Assembly: GCA_964410285.1 (NCBI GenBank)
Contig: CAYPFR010000007.1
Coordinates: 62,001 to 126,000 of the forward strand
Length of the DNA: 64,000 nt
Direction of reading: 5' to 3'
From: Fretibacter sp964410285
Lineage (GTDB): Bacteria; Pseudomonadota; Alphaproteobacteria; Caulobacterales; Maricaulaceae
The notes beneath the pieces were generated by a model. It had not been told where the DNA came from and did no database searches. It saw only the letters and a list, made by a program, of their open reading frames with translations. The translations under genes and the position numbers were made by a program. Positions 15,652-24,855 of this stretch are shown piece by piece (the first letter of the stretch is position 1; every line of letters begins with the position of its first letter).

Positions 15652-17043
15652 ATGAACGATCGCCCCTCTCCCTCCGCATCTTCTCATGCCGCCGCCAGCG
15701 CGCGCCCTGTCATGCCACCGGGCCCGACCTTAACGCGGCTGTGCGCGGCCAGCGCCGTATTGATGGTGCGGCGCGAGGGCGTGACCATTGAGAGCGCATT
15801 TGCCGCCCAGAACGGCTATAATACGCTTGAGGCCCGTGACCGCGCCTTTGCGCGGCTGATTACGGCCACAACCTTTCGCCGCTATGGGCAGATCAATGCT
15901 GTTTTAAAGCCGCGCCTCAAAGAAAAGCCGCCCGCCTTTATTATGGCCGTGCTTGAAACTGCGGCCGCGCAGCTCTTATTTCTGGACACAGGCGCCCATG
16001 CCGCCGTTGGCGAAGCGGTTAATGTCATTAAGCTTAGCCCCAAGACCAAAGGATTTGGTGGCCTTGTCAATGCTGTTTTGCGGCGCGTAGCGGACGACGG
16101 CAAAGCGGCCAGCGGGAAAACTGCCCCGTCTGATAATTTTCCGCGCTGGCTCACCAATAGCTGGGTCAAGGCTTACGGCAGATTGGCTGTGCGCAAAATG
16201 TCCTTGCAACTTATTAAGGATCCGCCGCTGGATATTTCCGTTAAATCCGATACGGCGAAGTGGGCCGAAAAGCTCGGCGGGACGCTTTTGCCAACTGGCA
16301 CAGTACGCCTGCGCAAGATTGGCGACGTTACGGCGCTGGCCGGATTTGAAACGGGCGAATGGTGGGCACAAGATATTGCTGCCAGCCTGCCCGTCAAAAC
16401 GCTGGCCGAGACCTTGCCCTTAGCGGGGGCGCGCGTTCTTGATATGTGCGCCGCGCCTGGAGGCAAAACAATGCAGCTCGCGTCTTTGGGCGCAGAGGTC
16501 ACTGCGCTCGATATTTCCGAGGCCCGCCTAGAGCGCCTGCACGAAAATTTGAAACGCACGGGTCTGGCCGCCAATGTCGAGCTTGGGGACGGGCGCAAAT
16601 GGCAAAGACCAAAACAGGAAGACGGAACCCCCGTCCCGCAATATGATGCTGTACTTTTGGACGCCCCTTGCTCTTCTACGGGCACATTTCGCCGCCATCC
16701 CGATGTTTTGTTTAACAAAGCCCATACAGATATTGGGAAACTTGCCGCCTTGCAGGACAAGCTGATGAAAGCGGCCGCGCAGCATGTCGCCCCGGGCGGG
16801 CAGTTGATTTTTTGTACCTGTTCCCTGCAAAAAGAGGAAGGCGAAGCGCGCATTGTGCAATTTTTGAAAAATCGGACAGATTTTCGCCTTAATCCTATCC
16901 TACCAGACTCCCCATTACAGAGCCTAGGGGTCGTTACGCCCGAGGGTTTTGTGAGGTCTTTACCGCATTATCTGGTAACAGAGGGCGGTATGGACGGGTT
17001 TTTTATCGCCCGGTTAATCAGAGATACAGCCTCAACACGCTAA
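15652..17043 (+). CDS. rsmB: RsmB/NOP-family rRNA (cytosine-5) methyltransferase
   Basis: This 463-residue protein has the RsmB layout: an N-terminal NusB-like RNA-binding domain (about 20-165) and a C-terminal SAM methyltransferase domain. SAM motif I is VLDMCAAPGGKTMQLASLG (about 262-280), and the two catalytic cysteines lie in DAPCSSTGTFRRHPD and in FCTCSLQKEEGE. RsmB methylates C967 of 16S rRNA. The first 25 residues are Ser/Ala/Pro-rich. In alphaproteobacteria rsmB is commonly near rpe, a heparinase-like gene and purH; here three unrelated genes sit between rsmB and rpe. Confidence 0.92.
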   Translation: MNDRPSPSASSHAAASARPVMPPGPTLTRLCAASAVLMVRREGVTIESAFAAQNGYNTLEARDRAFARLITATTFRRYGQINAVLKPRLKEKPPAFIMAVLETAAAQLLFLDTGAHAAVGEAVNVIKLSPKTKGFGGLVNAVLRRVADDGKAASGKTAPSDNFPRWLTNSWVKAYGRLAVRKMSLQLIKDPPLDISVKSDTAKWAEKLGGTLLPTGTVRLRKIGDVTALAGFETGEWWAQDIAASLPVKTLAETLPLAGARVLDMCAAPGGKTMQLASLGAEVTALDISEARLERLHENLKRTGLAANVELGDGRKWQRPKQEDGTPVPQYDAVLLDAPCSSTGTFRRHPDVLFNKAHTDIGKLAALQDKLMKAAAQHVAPGGQLIFCTCSLQKEEGEARIVQFLKNRTDFRLNPILPDSPLQSLGVVTPEGFVRSLPHYLVTEGGMDGFFIARLIRDTASTR

Positions 17044-17152
17044 ACTTGCGGCTAATCACTGAAAAATTTTGTGATTTAAAGACTGTGTTAATCATAAACT
17101 GGTCTAAAAACTGCAAGATTTTGCCAGACGTGTTTCAAAACGGGAGGCTCAC

Positions 17153-18031
17153 ATGAGCGCTAATATTATTTCTAAAACAGCATTTGCTATCGTAGCAACG
17201 GCTGGACTTTCTTTAACGGCCTATGCAGGCAATGGCAGCAGCCGCTACGGCGGACCAAGTGTCTATGACTATGAGAGCGGCGGAAACTGCTCTGCATCTG
17301 CTTGTGGGTATCAAGGCGCCGTCCAAAAAACGCAGCGCTATCAGCAGGCCCCCGTGGCTGCGCCCGCAGCGTCGGCACGGTACGGCACGGCCGTCAATCA
17401 CGGCATGCAGGTCTCTCCGGGCGTTGTTTACGTCGATTGCGCCAGAATGGGGACATGTGCCCCGCAGCCGCAAGTCTATCAGCAGCCTGTCTATCAAGCG
17501 CCGCAGCCAAGCTACACCCAGCAAAGCTACAGCCAGCAAAGCTATACGGCTCCAGCTGCACTGCCGGCCTCTTGCCCCACTGGCACGACGGCTCAGCCCG
17601 ACGGGACATGCATGCAGTCAAGCTACAGTAGCTCAACAAGCTATTCTAGCACGCCGAGCTACTCCAGCTCCTCTGTGACAAGCTCCTACTCCGGAGAGTC
17701 TGTACCGTGCCCAGCCGGTACATCCAAGCAGTCAGACGGCTCTTGCTTGCAAGGCTCCGGTTCTAGCTACTCTTCTGGAACTAGCTATTCTTCGGGGTCA
17801 AGCTATGGCTCGTCTTCAAGCTATTCCTCAGCCGCCTCAACGCCTGTTAATTGCCCCGCTGGCACGACAGCGCAATCTGACGGCACATGTATGGAAGGCG
17901 GGTCTGTTTCGTCATATGCTGGCGGCACAGCCACAATCTACTCTGGCGACGCCTCGACAAGCAGCAGCTACGGCGGCTACGCATCGGATGGCAGCTATAG
18001 CGCCAACAGCTATCTTCCTATCCGCAAGTAA
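17153..18031 (+). CDS. Ser/Tyr-rich secreted protein with CPxGT cysteine repeats
   Basis: I do not recognise this 292-residue protein. It has a clear signal peptide cleaved after TAYA (residue 25) and a mature chain dominated by Ser, Tyr, Gln, Ala and Gly. Three copies of a 13-residue motif, CP-[TA]-GT-x-[AK]-Q-x-DG-[TS]-C, occur at 141-153, 186-198 and 234-246, separated by Ser/Tyr-rich linkers; cysteines at 46, 51, 96 and 102 precede them. The composition suggests an extracellular or envelope-exposed structural protein, possibly disulfide-bonded within each motif. It has its own good ribosome binding site (gggaggc) and a strong terminator, so it is a single-gene unit. Confidence 0.75.
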   Translation: MSANIISKTAFAIVATAGLSLTAYAGNGSSRYGGPSVYDYESGGNCSASACGYQGAVQKTQRYQQAPVAAPAASARYGTAVNHGMQVSPGVVYVDCARMGTCAPQPQVYQQPVYQAPQPSYTQQSYSQQSYTAPAALPASCPTGTTAQPDGTCMQSSYSSSTSYSSTPSYSSSSVTSSYSGESVPCPAGTSKQSDGSCLQGSGSSYSSGTSYSSGSSYGSSSSYSSAASTPVNCPAGTTAQSDGTCMEGGSVSSYAGGTATIYSGDASTSSSYGGYASDGSYSANSYLPIRK

Positions 18032-18061
18032 GCGGCCCAAGACAGCCTTACACATTCAAAA

Positions 18062-18094
18062 CCCGCCCCGGCTTTGCCGCGGCGGGCTTTTTTT
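18062..18094 (+). terminator. Strong Rho-independent terminator
   Basis: An 11-bp stem (18062-18072 with 18076-18086, one mismatch) closes on a three-base loop and is followed by C and seven Ts. It lies 30 bases after the stop of the Ser/Tyr-rich protein. Confidence 0.9.
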
Positions 18095-18197
18095 ACAAAA
18101 GATTCCATTTATTAATGCAATTTAAAGATTGCCTCACGAGTTTGTGATAGCATGTTGAAACTTTACCGGCGCTTAAGTCTGTAAACAAAATAGCTCA

Positions 18198-19907
18198 ATG
18201 GATGGGATTCTAGTGACTAAAAAATCATTTGCTTTATCGCACATATTAGCAGCCAGTACGGCCATTTTACTGGTCGCCTGTGGCTCAAGTTCGCCGCCGC
18301 CGGCCCAGCCAATAAATGTTGTGCCGCCCCCGCCGCCCCCTCCGCCGCCGCCGCCGCCTCCTCCTCCGCCAAGCGGTGACACGGAGGTTACCCTTGACGG
18401 GACCTTGACCTTTGAGCGCGTGCCCATAAACGCAGCGACAGACGGGCTGGATTACAATAATAGCTTCCCTGAACCCATTCGACAGGCAACGGTCGAACTT
18501 CTCGATAGCGCAGGCGCTGTTCTGGACAGCACGACCTCCAATGATGAAGGGTTTTATAGCTTCACCGTTACTTCGGACACAGTTGTTACGGTCAATGTCA
18601 AAGCAGAAATTGTGCAAGACAATGTCAATTTTCAAATTGTCGACAATACCTCAAATAACGCGCTTTATACGCTACAAGGCTCCGCTGCGAGCGTTGGCAC
18701 AGCCGCTCAGACCCGCGATCTTTTTGCAGCCTCGGGCTGGACCGGCGCCTCTTATTCTCAAACCCGGGCTGCGGCCCCTTTTGCATTGCTCGATACGATA
18801 CTTGGGTCGGTAGAAATGTTCAGGGCGGTTGACCCCGCAATTAATTTCCCGGTCTTTGATGTGTTTTGGAGCGTGAACAACCGCTCTGAAAGCGGCGATG
18901 TGGCGGCGGGGCAAATTGGCACCTCCTCTTTCACAGTGCGCAATGGACGCCCGCAAATTCGTATTTTGGGCGAAGCCAATCAAGATACTGATGAATATGA
19001 TGAACACGTCGTCACCCATGAATTTGGCCACTATGTGGAAAATCAGCTCAGCCGCGCCGACTCTCTTGGCGGCCCCCACAGCCTTGCAATCCGGCTTGAT
19101 CCCCGCGTAGCCTTCTCTGAAGGGTGGGGAAATGCGCTCTCTGCAATTTTGACCGGCGAGACAACATATCGCGATAGCGGTGGGCAGTCGCAATCCGGCG
19201 GATTTAGTTTCGATGTTGAAACGCTAAATATCTCCAATCGTGGCTGGTATTCAGAAGCCTCTACGCAATCTATCCTGTATGATATTTTTGACAGCAATTC
19301 TGACGGCGCGGATCAGATTAGCGCGGGTCTAGCGCCCCTTCTCTCGACCTTCACCAGTCCCGATTACGTCCAATCGGACTTTGCCTCGACGATTTATAAC
19401 TATATCGATGTGCTGGCGTCGGAAAATCCTGATATTGATCCTGCCGCGCTGACCGCGCTCTTAGAGTCAGAGCAAATCTTTGGAAGCGGCCCAGACGGCG
19501 CAGGCGAAACAAATAATGGCGGGCTCGCCACCAACCTGCCAGTTTACCGCACGCTTGAAGTTGGCGCAGCGCCTTTGACCTTATGCTCTGTCAATGACAA
19601 TGGGCTGTTTAATCGATTAGGTAATCGAGCCTTCATGACATTTGATCTCGCCAATGACGCTACGCTGAGTTTTCGCATGGAGCGCGAAAGCGGCCCCAGC
19701 GCCCGAGATCCGGATTTCCGAATATTTCGTCAGGGAGGCATTGTCGCGAGCGGCCTGAGTCCCGATGTCGACCTTGAGACCGCGAGCATCACTTTGAATG
19801 CCGGACGCTACACCGTCAGCGCAACAGATGATCGCAATTTACGCCTAGATGATCCAAATGAAACAGGGGCGGATAGCTGTTATAGCTTTACCGTAAATGG
19901 AGGTTAA
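18198..19907 (+). CDS. Metalloprotease-like lipoprotein with poly-proline linker
   Basis: This 569-residue protein starts with a lipoprotein signal whose lipobox is VAC (Cys28). A run of 16 prolines follows (43-58), then a carboxypeptidase-regulatory-like beta domain (about 64-140). A central region has the zinc motif HEFGH (His274, Glu275, His278), and Glu308 in FSEGWGNAL is a plausible third ligand, the pattern of gluzincin-type HExxH peptidases. The last 110 residues resemble a bacterial pre-peptidase C-terminal (PPC) domain. Substrate is unknown. The GTG at 18213 is an alternative start, giving the more usual MTKKS signal start with gggat upstream. A second lipoprotein gene follows after two bases, so they are probably one operon. 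Confidence 0.78.
   Translation: MDGILVTKKSFALSHILAASTAILLVACGSSSPPPAQPINVVPPPPPPPPPPPPPPPPSGDTEVTLDGTLTFERVPINAATDGLDYNNSFPEPIRQATVELLDSAGAVLDSTTSNDEGFYSFTVTSDTVVTVNVKAEIVQDNVNFQIVDNTSNNALYTLQGSAASVGTAAQTRDLFAASGWTGASYSQTRAAAPFALLDTILGSVEMFRAVDPAINFPVFDVFWSVNNRSESGDVAAGQIGTSSFTVRNGRPQIRILGEANQDTDEYDEHVVTHEFGHYVENQLSRADSLGGPHSLAIRLDPRVAFSEGWGNALSAILTGETTYRDSGGQSQSGGFSFDVETLNISNRGWYSEASTQSILYDIFDSNSDGADQISAGLAPLLSTFTSPDYVQSDFASTIYNYIDVLASENPDIDPAALTALLESEQIFGSGPDGAGETNNGGLATNLPVYRTLEVGAAPLTLCSVNDNGLFNRLGNRAFMTFDLANDATLSFRMERESGPSARDPDFRIFRQGGIVASGLSPDVDLETASITLNAGRYTVSATDDRNLRLDDPNETGADSCYSFTVNGG
18304..18371 (+). repeat. CCG/CCC-type trinucleotide tract encoding poly-proline
   Basis: This stretch is almost purely pyrimidine-G triplets (ccg, ccc, cct) and encodes most of the Pro run of the metalloprotease-like lipoprotein. 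Such tracts are prone to in-frame slippage and to sequencing error. Confidence 0.7.
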
Positions 19908-19909
19908 TC

Positions 19910-20482
19910 ATGTCTATGAAATCACAAATATCCCGCCGTATATCGCTTGCAGCCGGGCTCTGGCTTCTTGCAGCCTGTAGCACAGCACAAGGTCATCAAG
20001 AGATGACAGCCACGCAGGCGCAAACCTCGCAAGCGAGCGGCGTGATGGACACCGTCAAACCCGGCGCCGCTATTTCTTTGTTCCATACAAAGCCAGGCAA
20101 AATGGCCTCCGGTCAATTTATTCCCGTCGCTCTTTCCATTCAGGAGGCCTATGAAGGCGGCGAGATGCAGATCGAAATCGAGCCATCCGAGGGTCTGTCG
20201 CTTTTCTCCGGCACATCGCAAAAAAGCTTTAGAATGGCCAATGCCGACGTCCATAAATTACCCCTTGATGTCAGCGCGGCTCAGGACGGTATCTATTTTC
20301 TATGGATCACGGCGAGAGCCTTGGACCAAAATAAAAATATAACAACGCAGCGCCGCTTTTCTATTCGGCTTGATGTCGGAGAGATTACGCCGGAGATGAA
20401 AGCCAAGGCTTTCCCTGAAAACGGGACCCTCTCGCCTGATGGAAAGGCCCGAATTTTGTCCGCTCAGGAAACAATTAGGTAA
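19910..20482 (+). CDS. Hypothetical lipoprotein partnered with the metalloprotease-like gene
   Basis: I do not recognise this 190-residue protein. A lipoprotein signal is clear: MSMKSQISRRISLAAGLWLL followed by AAC (Cys23). The mature part (about 60-170) looks all-beta, with alternating hydrophobic residues, SIQEAYEGGEMQIEIEPSEG and a final basic-to-acidic stretch. No catalytic motif is visible. It begins two bases after the stop of the upstream lipoprotein gene with ggaggttaatc as ribosome binding site inside that gene's end, so the pair is almost certainly cotranscribed. A chaperone, inhibitor or accessory role for the upstream protein is only inferred from this arrangement. Confidence 0.7.
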   Translation: MSMKSQISRRISLAAGLWLLAACSTAQGHQEMTATQAQTSQASGVMDTVKPGAAISLFHTKPGKMASGQFIPVALSIQEAYEGGEMQIEIEPSEGLSLFSGTSQKSFRMANADVHKLPLDVSAAQDGIYFLWITARALDQNKNITTQRRFSIRLDVGEITPEMKAKAFPENGTLSPDGKARILSAQETIR

Positions 20483-20520
20483 CGCCCTTTAGCCGCGCTA
20501 AAACCTGTTTGCCCATTTGA

Positions 20521-20553
20521 TCTGGCAAGAAGCCTCTCAGGCAACTTGCCAGA
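20521..20553. other. Inverted repeat before rpe
   Basis: TCTGGCAAG (20521-20529) and CTTGCCAGA (20545-20553) are perfect 9-bp arms around 15 bases, 27 bases before the rpe start. No T-run follows. It could be a weak terminator of the lipoprotein operon or a site in the rpe leader. Confidence 0.35.
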
Positions 20554-20580
20554 AATAGACTTGCCTGTTAGAGCAAGCTC

Positions 20581-21261
20581 ATGAGCCAAAACGTCTTAAT
20601 ATCGCCGTCAATTCTCTCGGCGGACTTTTCAAATCTGGGCGCGGATATTCGCGCGGTCGACGCAGCCGGCGCCGATATGATACATGTCGACGTCATGGAC
20701 GGCCATTATGTGCCGACAATTACTATCGGCCCGGATGTCGTCAAAGCGCTGCGTCCGCATTCGAAAAAACCTTTTGACGTGCATTTGATGATCACCCCCG
20801 CTGATCCCCTCATAGAGGCCTTTGCCAATGCCGGCAGCGATATTATTACCGTTCATCCGGATGCAGGTCCCCATCTCCACCGCACGCTGCAAACCATTCG
20901 CGGCTATGGCCTGAAAGCGGGCGTCGCCCTCAATCCGGCTACAAGTCCGCGCGTTCTGGATCATGTGATGGACAGTCTCGATATGATCCTCGTTATGAGC
21001 GTCAATCCGGGATATGGGGGGCAAAAATTTATCCCCAGCCAACTTGAAAAAATCACAGAGCTTCGCCGCATGTGTGAACAGCAAGCCCATGATATTATTC
21101 TGGAGGTAGACGGCGGCGTTAATCCCGAGACCGCCAAGGCTTGCATTGCCGCAGGCGCAACCGCCTTGGTTGCTGGCAGCGCTGTCTTTAAAGGCGCGGG
21201 CACATTATCCGAAAACATAAAAGCGCTGCGCGGGCCGGTCGCGGCCTCTCAAGCTGCCTAG
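20581..21261 (+). CDS. rpe: Ribulose-phosphate 3-epimerase
   Basis: Rpe interconverts D-ribulose 5-phosphate and D-xylulose 5-phosphate in the pentose phosphate pathway. The 226-residue TIM-barrel protein shows the family start SPSILSADFSNLGADI, the metal and catalytic motifs HVDVMDGHYVP (about 36-46) and HLMI (about 68-71), VMSVNPGYGGQKFIP (about 138-152) and EVDGGVN (about 175-181). Length is typical. It is followed after six bases by the heparinase-like gene, the same adjacency seen in many alphaproteobacteria. Confidence 0.96.
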   Translation: MSQNVLISPSILSADFSNLGADIRAVDAAGADMIHVDVMDGHYVPTITIGPDVVKALRPHSKKPFDVHLMITPADPLIEAFANAGSDIITVHPDAGPHLHRTLQTIRGYGLKAGVALNPATSPRVLDHVMDSLDMILVMSVNPGYGGQKFIPSQLEKITELRRMCEQQAHDIILEVDGGVNPETAKACIAAGATALVAGSAVFKGAGTLSENIKALRGPVAASQAA

Positions 21262-21267
21262 GACCCG

Positions 21268-22998
21268 ATGCCGCGCGTCCCGCTGACACGTGTAATGGGG
21301 GCGACGCTCAGCCGCGCAGGACAATCCGTTGGACAAACGCTTAGCGCCCCAACGCGCAAAATGCGCCTTAATGTGGGAAAGCCTGCGCCCTTCTCTGCGA
21401 ATAAAACCAAATTAATCCTCGGCGAGAAATCGCGCGGACAACGCCTTGCAACCGGGCAGTTCAATTATGCCGGTCAATCGCTTGATGTCGGGCTACAAGG
21501 AAATCCGTGGACTGTTCCCTGCCCCTCCGAACGCTTTGCCTATTGGCTCCATAGCTTTGACTGGTTTGAGGATATGGCTGCGGTTAGGGACATCAATACG
21601 CCGCTGCGGGCGCGGTTTCTCGTGGATCAATGGATAGAGGTTTACGGCGGATTTAACTATTTTGCTTGGAAACTCCCTATCCTAACCCAGCGGCTTTATC
21701 ACTGGCTGACCCATTGGACCCCTATCCTTGATAGCGATAGCGGTGGGGACGACGCACAGCGTCGGCGCAGTTCTGCCGTGCGCCAAATGAAATATCTGCG
21801 CCAGAATTACGCCAAAACCCCTGTTGGCTTGCCTCGCCTCTTGGCCGCTCTCGTATTGGCGCTGGGTGGGGCGCGCATGGCGGATAAGGCAGAGGGTTAT
21901 CTTGACCGCGGGCTGGACTGGCTTGACGACGAAATTGATCTACAAATCTTGCCTGACGGCGGGCATATTTCACGCCGGCCCAGCGCCGCGCTAAGCGCGC
22001 TGGAGGCGCTTATGGTGCTGGACGGTCTTTTGGAAGCGCGCGGCATTGCCCGCTCCAAAGCTATGGGCCGTGCGATTGACCGGCTTCAGCCCATGATCCC
22101 GTTTTTCACCCATACGGACGGCGGGCTATGCGCGTTTAACGGCGGCGGCGAGGGCAATCCCAAGCGCATCGCCAAGCTGATGAAAGCGGCCGCCCTGACC
22201 TCCCGCCCCTTTGGTTATGCTCCCCATAGCGGCTATCAGCGGCTAGAGAGCGGCGGCACTGTGCTGATGGTAGAGACAGGCGGCACTGCAAATCCGCCCT
22301 TTGATCAGGACGCCCATTTGGCCCCGCTCTCCTTTGAGTTATCTACAGAGGGCGGGCGCATGATCGTCAATTGCGGCTGGTCACCCGAACAGCCCGCGGC
22401 TTGGCGGCCCGCAGTGCGCGCCACGGCCGCCCATTCAACTCTCACGCTAAATGCCCAATCTGCGGGAAAACTTCTGGAGGGCGGCTACCGCGAGCGCTTG
22501 CTTGGCGCCGTAGTAGAGCGCAGCTGCGGGGAGGTGAATGCCCAGCGTAAAGAACAGCTCACCGGCGTGTGGCTGGAAACCAATCACGAGGGCTACCGCG
22601 CGCAAACGGGGCTGATGCACAGGCGGCGCTTTTATATGACCCAAGACGGGCATGACATCCGCGGGGAAGACGGGCTTTATCTGCCTATGGGAGATACCCC
22701 AAAAAGTCGCGACGCCCTGCCCTTTACGATCCGCTTTCACCTGCATCCCAATTGCCGCGCCACGCTGGCCCAAGACCAAAAATCCGCCCTCATTATTCAA
22801 GGCGGTCGCACGGGATGGCGCATGCGCACAGACGGCGGACCGCTTTCTATTGAGCCAAGCTTTTATCTTGGCCATGGCACAAAACCGCAAAAATCCAGCC
22901 AGATCGTCATTCGCGGAAATGCCTTTGCCGATAGCGACGGGGAGGTCCAGAGCAACCGTGTGCGCTGGAGCCTACGCCTGCTTGAGCCGCGAAAATAA
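21268..22998 (+). CDS. Heparinase II/III family protein
   Basis: This 576-residue protein belongs to the heparinase II/III-like family common beside rsmB, rpe and purH in alphaproteobacteria. The N-terminal 300 residues form an alpha-helical toroid (WLHSFDWFEDMAA, NYFAWKLPILTQRLYHWL), and the C-terminal part is beta-rich, with a histidine in ATAAHSTLTLN (about residue 391) at the position of a conserved family motif. There is no signal peptide, which is unusual for a polysaccharide lyase and common for this housekeeping subgroup; it may act on an intracellular or envelope precursor glycan. Substrate is not known. The start ATG lies six bases after rpe. Confidence 0.85.
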   Translation: MPRVPLTRVMGATLSRAGQSVGQTLSAPTRKMRLNVGKPAPFSANKTKLILGEKSRGQRLATGQFNYAGQSLDVGLQGNPWTVPCPSERFAYWLHSFDWFEDMAAVRDINTPLRARFLVDQWIEVYGGFNYFAWKLPILTQRLYHWLTHWTPILDSDSGGDDAQRRRSSAVRQMKYLRQNYAKTPVGLPRLLAALVLALGGARMADKAEGYLDRGLDWLDDEIDLQILPDGGHISRRPSAALSALEALMVLDGLLEARGIARSKAMGRAIDRLQPMIPFFTHTDGGLCAFNGGGEGNPKRIAKLMKAAALTSRPFGYAPHSGYQRLESGGTVLMVETGGTANPPFDQDAHLAPLSFELSTEGGRMIVNCGWSPEQPAAWRPAVRATAAHSTLTLNAQSAGKLLEGGYRERLLGAVVERSCGEVNAQRKEQLTGVWLETNHEGYRAQTGLMHRRRFYMTQDGHDIRGEDGLYLPMGDTPKSRDALPFTIRFHLHPNCRATLAQDQKSALIIQGGRTGWRMRTDGGPLSIEPSFYLGHGTKPQKSSQIVIRGNAFADSDGEVQSNRVRWSLRLLEPRK

Positions 22999-23144
22999 CC
23001 GTTAACCCGAATGAGCTGTCGATATGCGCGCTCCTTGCACCGCAAGGTCCCGCTTGATGTCCGAGCGGAATTTGCGGGCCTTCCCCTCCCCGCAGACTCA
23101 TGCTAGGCGGCGCGGGATAATCTCTATAGCCCCATGAGCGCCCT

Positions 23145-24779
23145 ATGCCTTCCCCGAATCCCGATCTTCCTGCCTTTGACCCAAGCCGCCTTGCCCCGGT
23201 TAAACGCGCGCTTATATCTGTATCCGATAAGTCGCGGCTGATCGCGCAGGCTACGGCCCTTCATGAGCGCGGAGTCAAACTGGTCTCCACCGGCGGGACG
23301 CGCCGCGCCATCGAAGGGGCCGGTATTCCCGTCAAAGACGTCAGCGAGCTGACCAAATTTCCAGAAATGATGGATGGCCGGGTCAAGACGCTGCATCCGA
23401 TGGTGCACGGCGGGCTGCTTGGAGATCGTGATCTTGCCTCACACAAAGACGCCATGCATGAGCACGGCATACTCTCGATCGATCTGTTGATCGTCAATCT
23501 CTACCCCTTTGAGGCCGCCGTTGCGGGCGGGGGCAGTTATGAGATGTGCGTTGAAAATATCGACATTGGCGGGCCGGCCATGATCCGCGCCGCCGCCAAG
23601 AACCACGCCCATGTCGCGGTCTGTACGGACGCCGATGATGTAGACGCCGTCCTTGCCGATATGGACGCCAACGGCGGGCAGACCTCTGGCACGCTGCGCC
23701 GCCGCCTTGCCGCGAAAACCTATGCCCGCAGCGCCGCCTATGACGCGGCGATTGCCAATTATTTCGCAGGCGAGCTAAACGATCCCGCGCCGGCTTACCG
23801 CGCGCAAGGCGGGGCACTGAAACAAGCGCTTCGCTACGGCGAGAACCCGCACCAAACGGCCGCCTTTTATTCAGATGGCAGCAGCCGCAAAGGAGTCGCC
23901 ACCGCCCAGCAGCTACAGGGCAAGGCGCTGTCGTATAATAATATCAACGATACGGACGCGGCCTATGAATTGGTGGCGGAATTTGGCGACGCAGCCAAAG
24001 GCGATAAGCCCACTGTGGCGATCATCAAACATGCCAATCCTTGCGGCCTTGCGAGCGCGGATGATTTTGCTACCGCCTATAAAAATGCGCTGGCGTGCGA
24101 TCCTGTCAGCGCCTTTGGCGGCATTGTCGCGCTAAACGGTAATTTGGACGCGGCCACGGCCAAAGAAATCGTCAAAGTTTTCACCGAAGTCGTTATCGCG
24201 CCCAGCGCGGATGCGGACGCCATTGCCGTCTTTGCCAAAAAGAAAAACCTGCGCCTTTTGATTGCGGGCGGCCTGCCGGATGTGCGCGCGCCCTCTCTGA
24301 CGCAGCGTAATGTCGCCGGCGGAATTTTGGTCCAAGACCGCGATAATGGCTATGTCGCGGACGCAGACCTCAAGGTCGTGACCAAGCGCAAGCCGACGCA
24401 GGCCGAGATGGCGGACCTTTTGATGGCATGGAAAGTCGCCAAACATGTCAAATCAAATGCGATCATCTATGTCAAAGACGGGTCAACGGCAGGCATTGGC
24501 GCAGGCCAGATGAGCCGCATTGATAGCGCCCGCATTGCCGCCCGCAAAGCGCAGGACGCGCAAGCCGCCGCAGGCTGGGACACGCCAAGAACACAGGGCT
24601 GCGCCTGCGCGTCAGATGCCTTCTTCCCCTTTGCCGATGGCATGCTCGCCGCCGCCAGCGCCGGCGCCACCGCCATCATACAGCCCGGCGGCTCTATCCG
24701 CGACGAAGAGGTGATTAAAGCCGCCGACGCGCAAGGGATAGCGATGGTGTTCACCGGCATGCGGCATTTTAGGCACTGA
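23145..24779 (+). CDS. purH: Bifunctional AICAR transformylase/IMP cyclohydrolase
   Basis: PurH performs the last two steps of purine synthesis, formylating AICAR with 10-formyltetrahydrofolate and closing the ring to IMP. The 544 residues contain an N-terminal MGS-like IMP cyclohydrolase domain (VKRALISVSDKSRL, STGGTRRAIEGAGI, RVKTLHPMVHGG) and a C-terminal transformylase domain from about residue 215 (LRYGENPHQTAAFY, KHANPCGLA, SDAFFPFADG). The Lys-His of KHANPCG is the catalytic pair. It has 15-20 residues before the conserved start, a normal variation. It ends the rpe-heparinase-purH block. Confidence 0.96.
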   Translation: MPSPNPDLPAFDPSRLAPVKRALISVSDKSRLIAQATALHERGVKLVSTGGTRRAIEGAGIPVKDVSELTKFPEMMDGRVKTLHPMVHGGLLGDRDLASHKDAMHEHGILSIDLLIVNLYPFEAAVAGGGSYEMCVENIDIGGPAMIRAAAKNHAHVAVCTDADDVDAVLADMDANGGQTSGTLRRRLAAKTYARSAAYDAAIANYFAGELNDPAPAYRAQGGALKQALRYGENPHQTAAFYSDGSSRKGVATAQQLQGKALSYNNINDTDAAYELVAEFGDAAKGDKPTVAIIKHANPCGLASADDFATAYKNALACDPVSAFGGIVALNGNLDAATAKEIVKVFTEVVIAPSADADAIAVFAKKKNLRLLIAGGLPDVRAPSLTQRNVAGGILVQDRDNGYVADADLKVVTKRKPTQAEMADLLMAWKVAKHVKSNAIIYVKDGSTAGIGAGQMSRIDSARIAARKAQDAQAAAGWDTPRTQGCACASDAFFPFADGMLAAASAGATAIIQPGGSIRDEEVIKAADAQGIAMVFTGMRHFRH

Positions 24780-24785
24780 TTTTAG

Positions 24786-24829
24786 GAAAACGAAAAAGAA
24801 ATTCATCAAAGGATGAATTTCCGTTTTCA
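24786..24829. other. Long imperfect hairpin after purH
   Basis: GAAATTCATC and GATGAATTTC form a perfect 10-bp stem on an AAAG loop; outside it GAAAACG and CGTTTTC can extend the stem across a five-A bulge. There is no T-run beyond, so it may stabilise the purH mRNA end rather than terminate. It also marks the edge of the AT-rich islet. Confidence 0.45.
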
Positions 24830-24855
24830 CGAAATCAGCATGGGAACTCGGAGAG

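Noticed and set aside
16173..16853. Open frame of 226 codons antisense to rsmB
   Set aside because: Composition is Ser/Ala/Arg-rich noise and the sense frame contains the full methyltransferase motifs.
17520..17980. Regular Ser/Tyr repeats as a CRISPR-like array
   Set aside because: The repeats are codon-based, irregular in length and lie inside a coding frame with a signal peptide and terminator.
24786..24829. The purH hairpin as a Rho-independent terminator
   Set aside because: The stem is good but no T-run follows on the plus strand; I kept it only as a hairpin.
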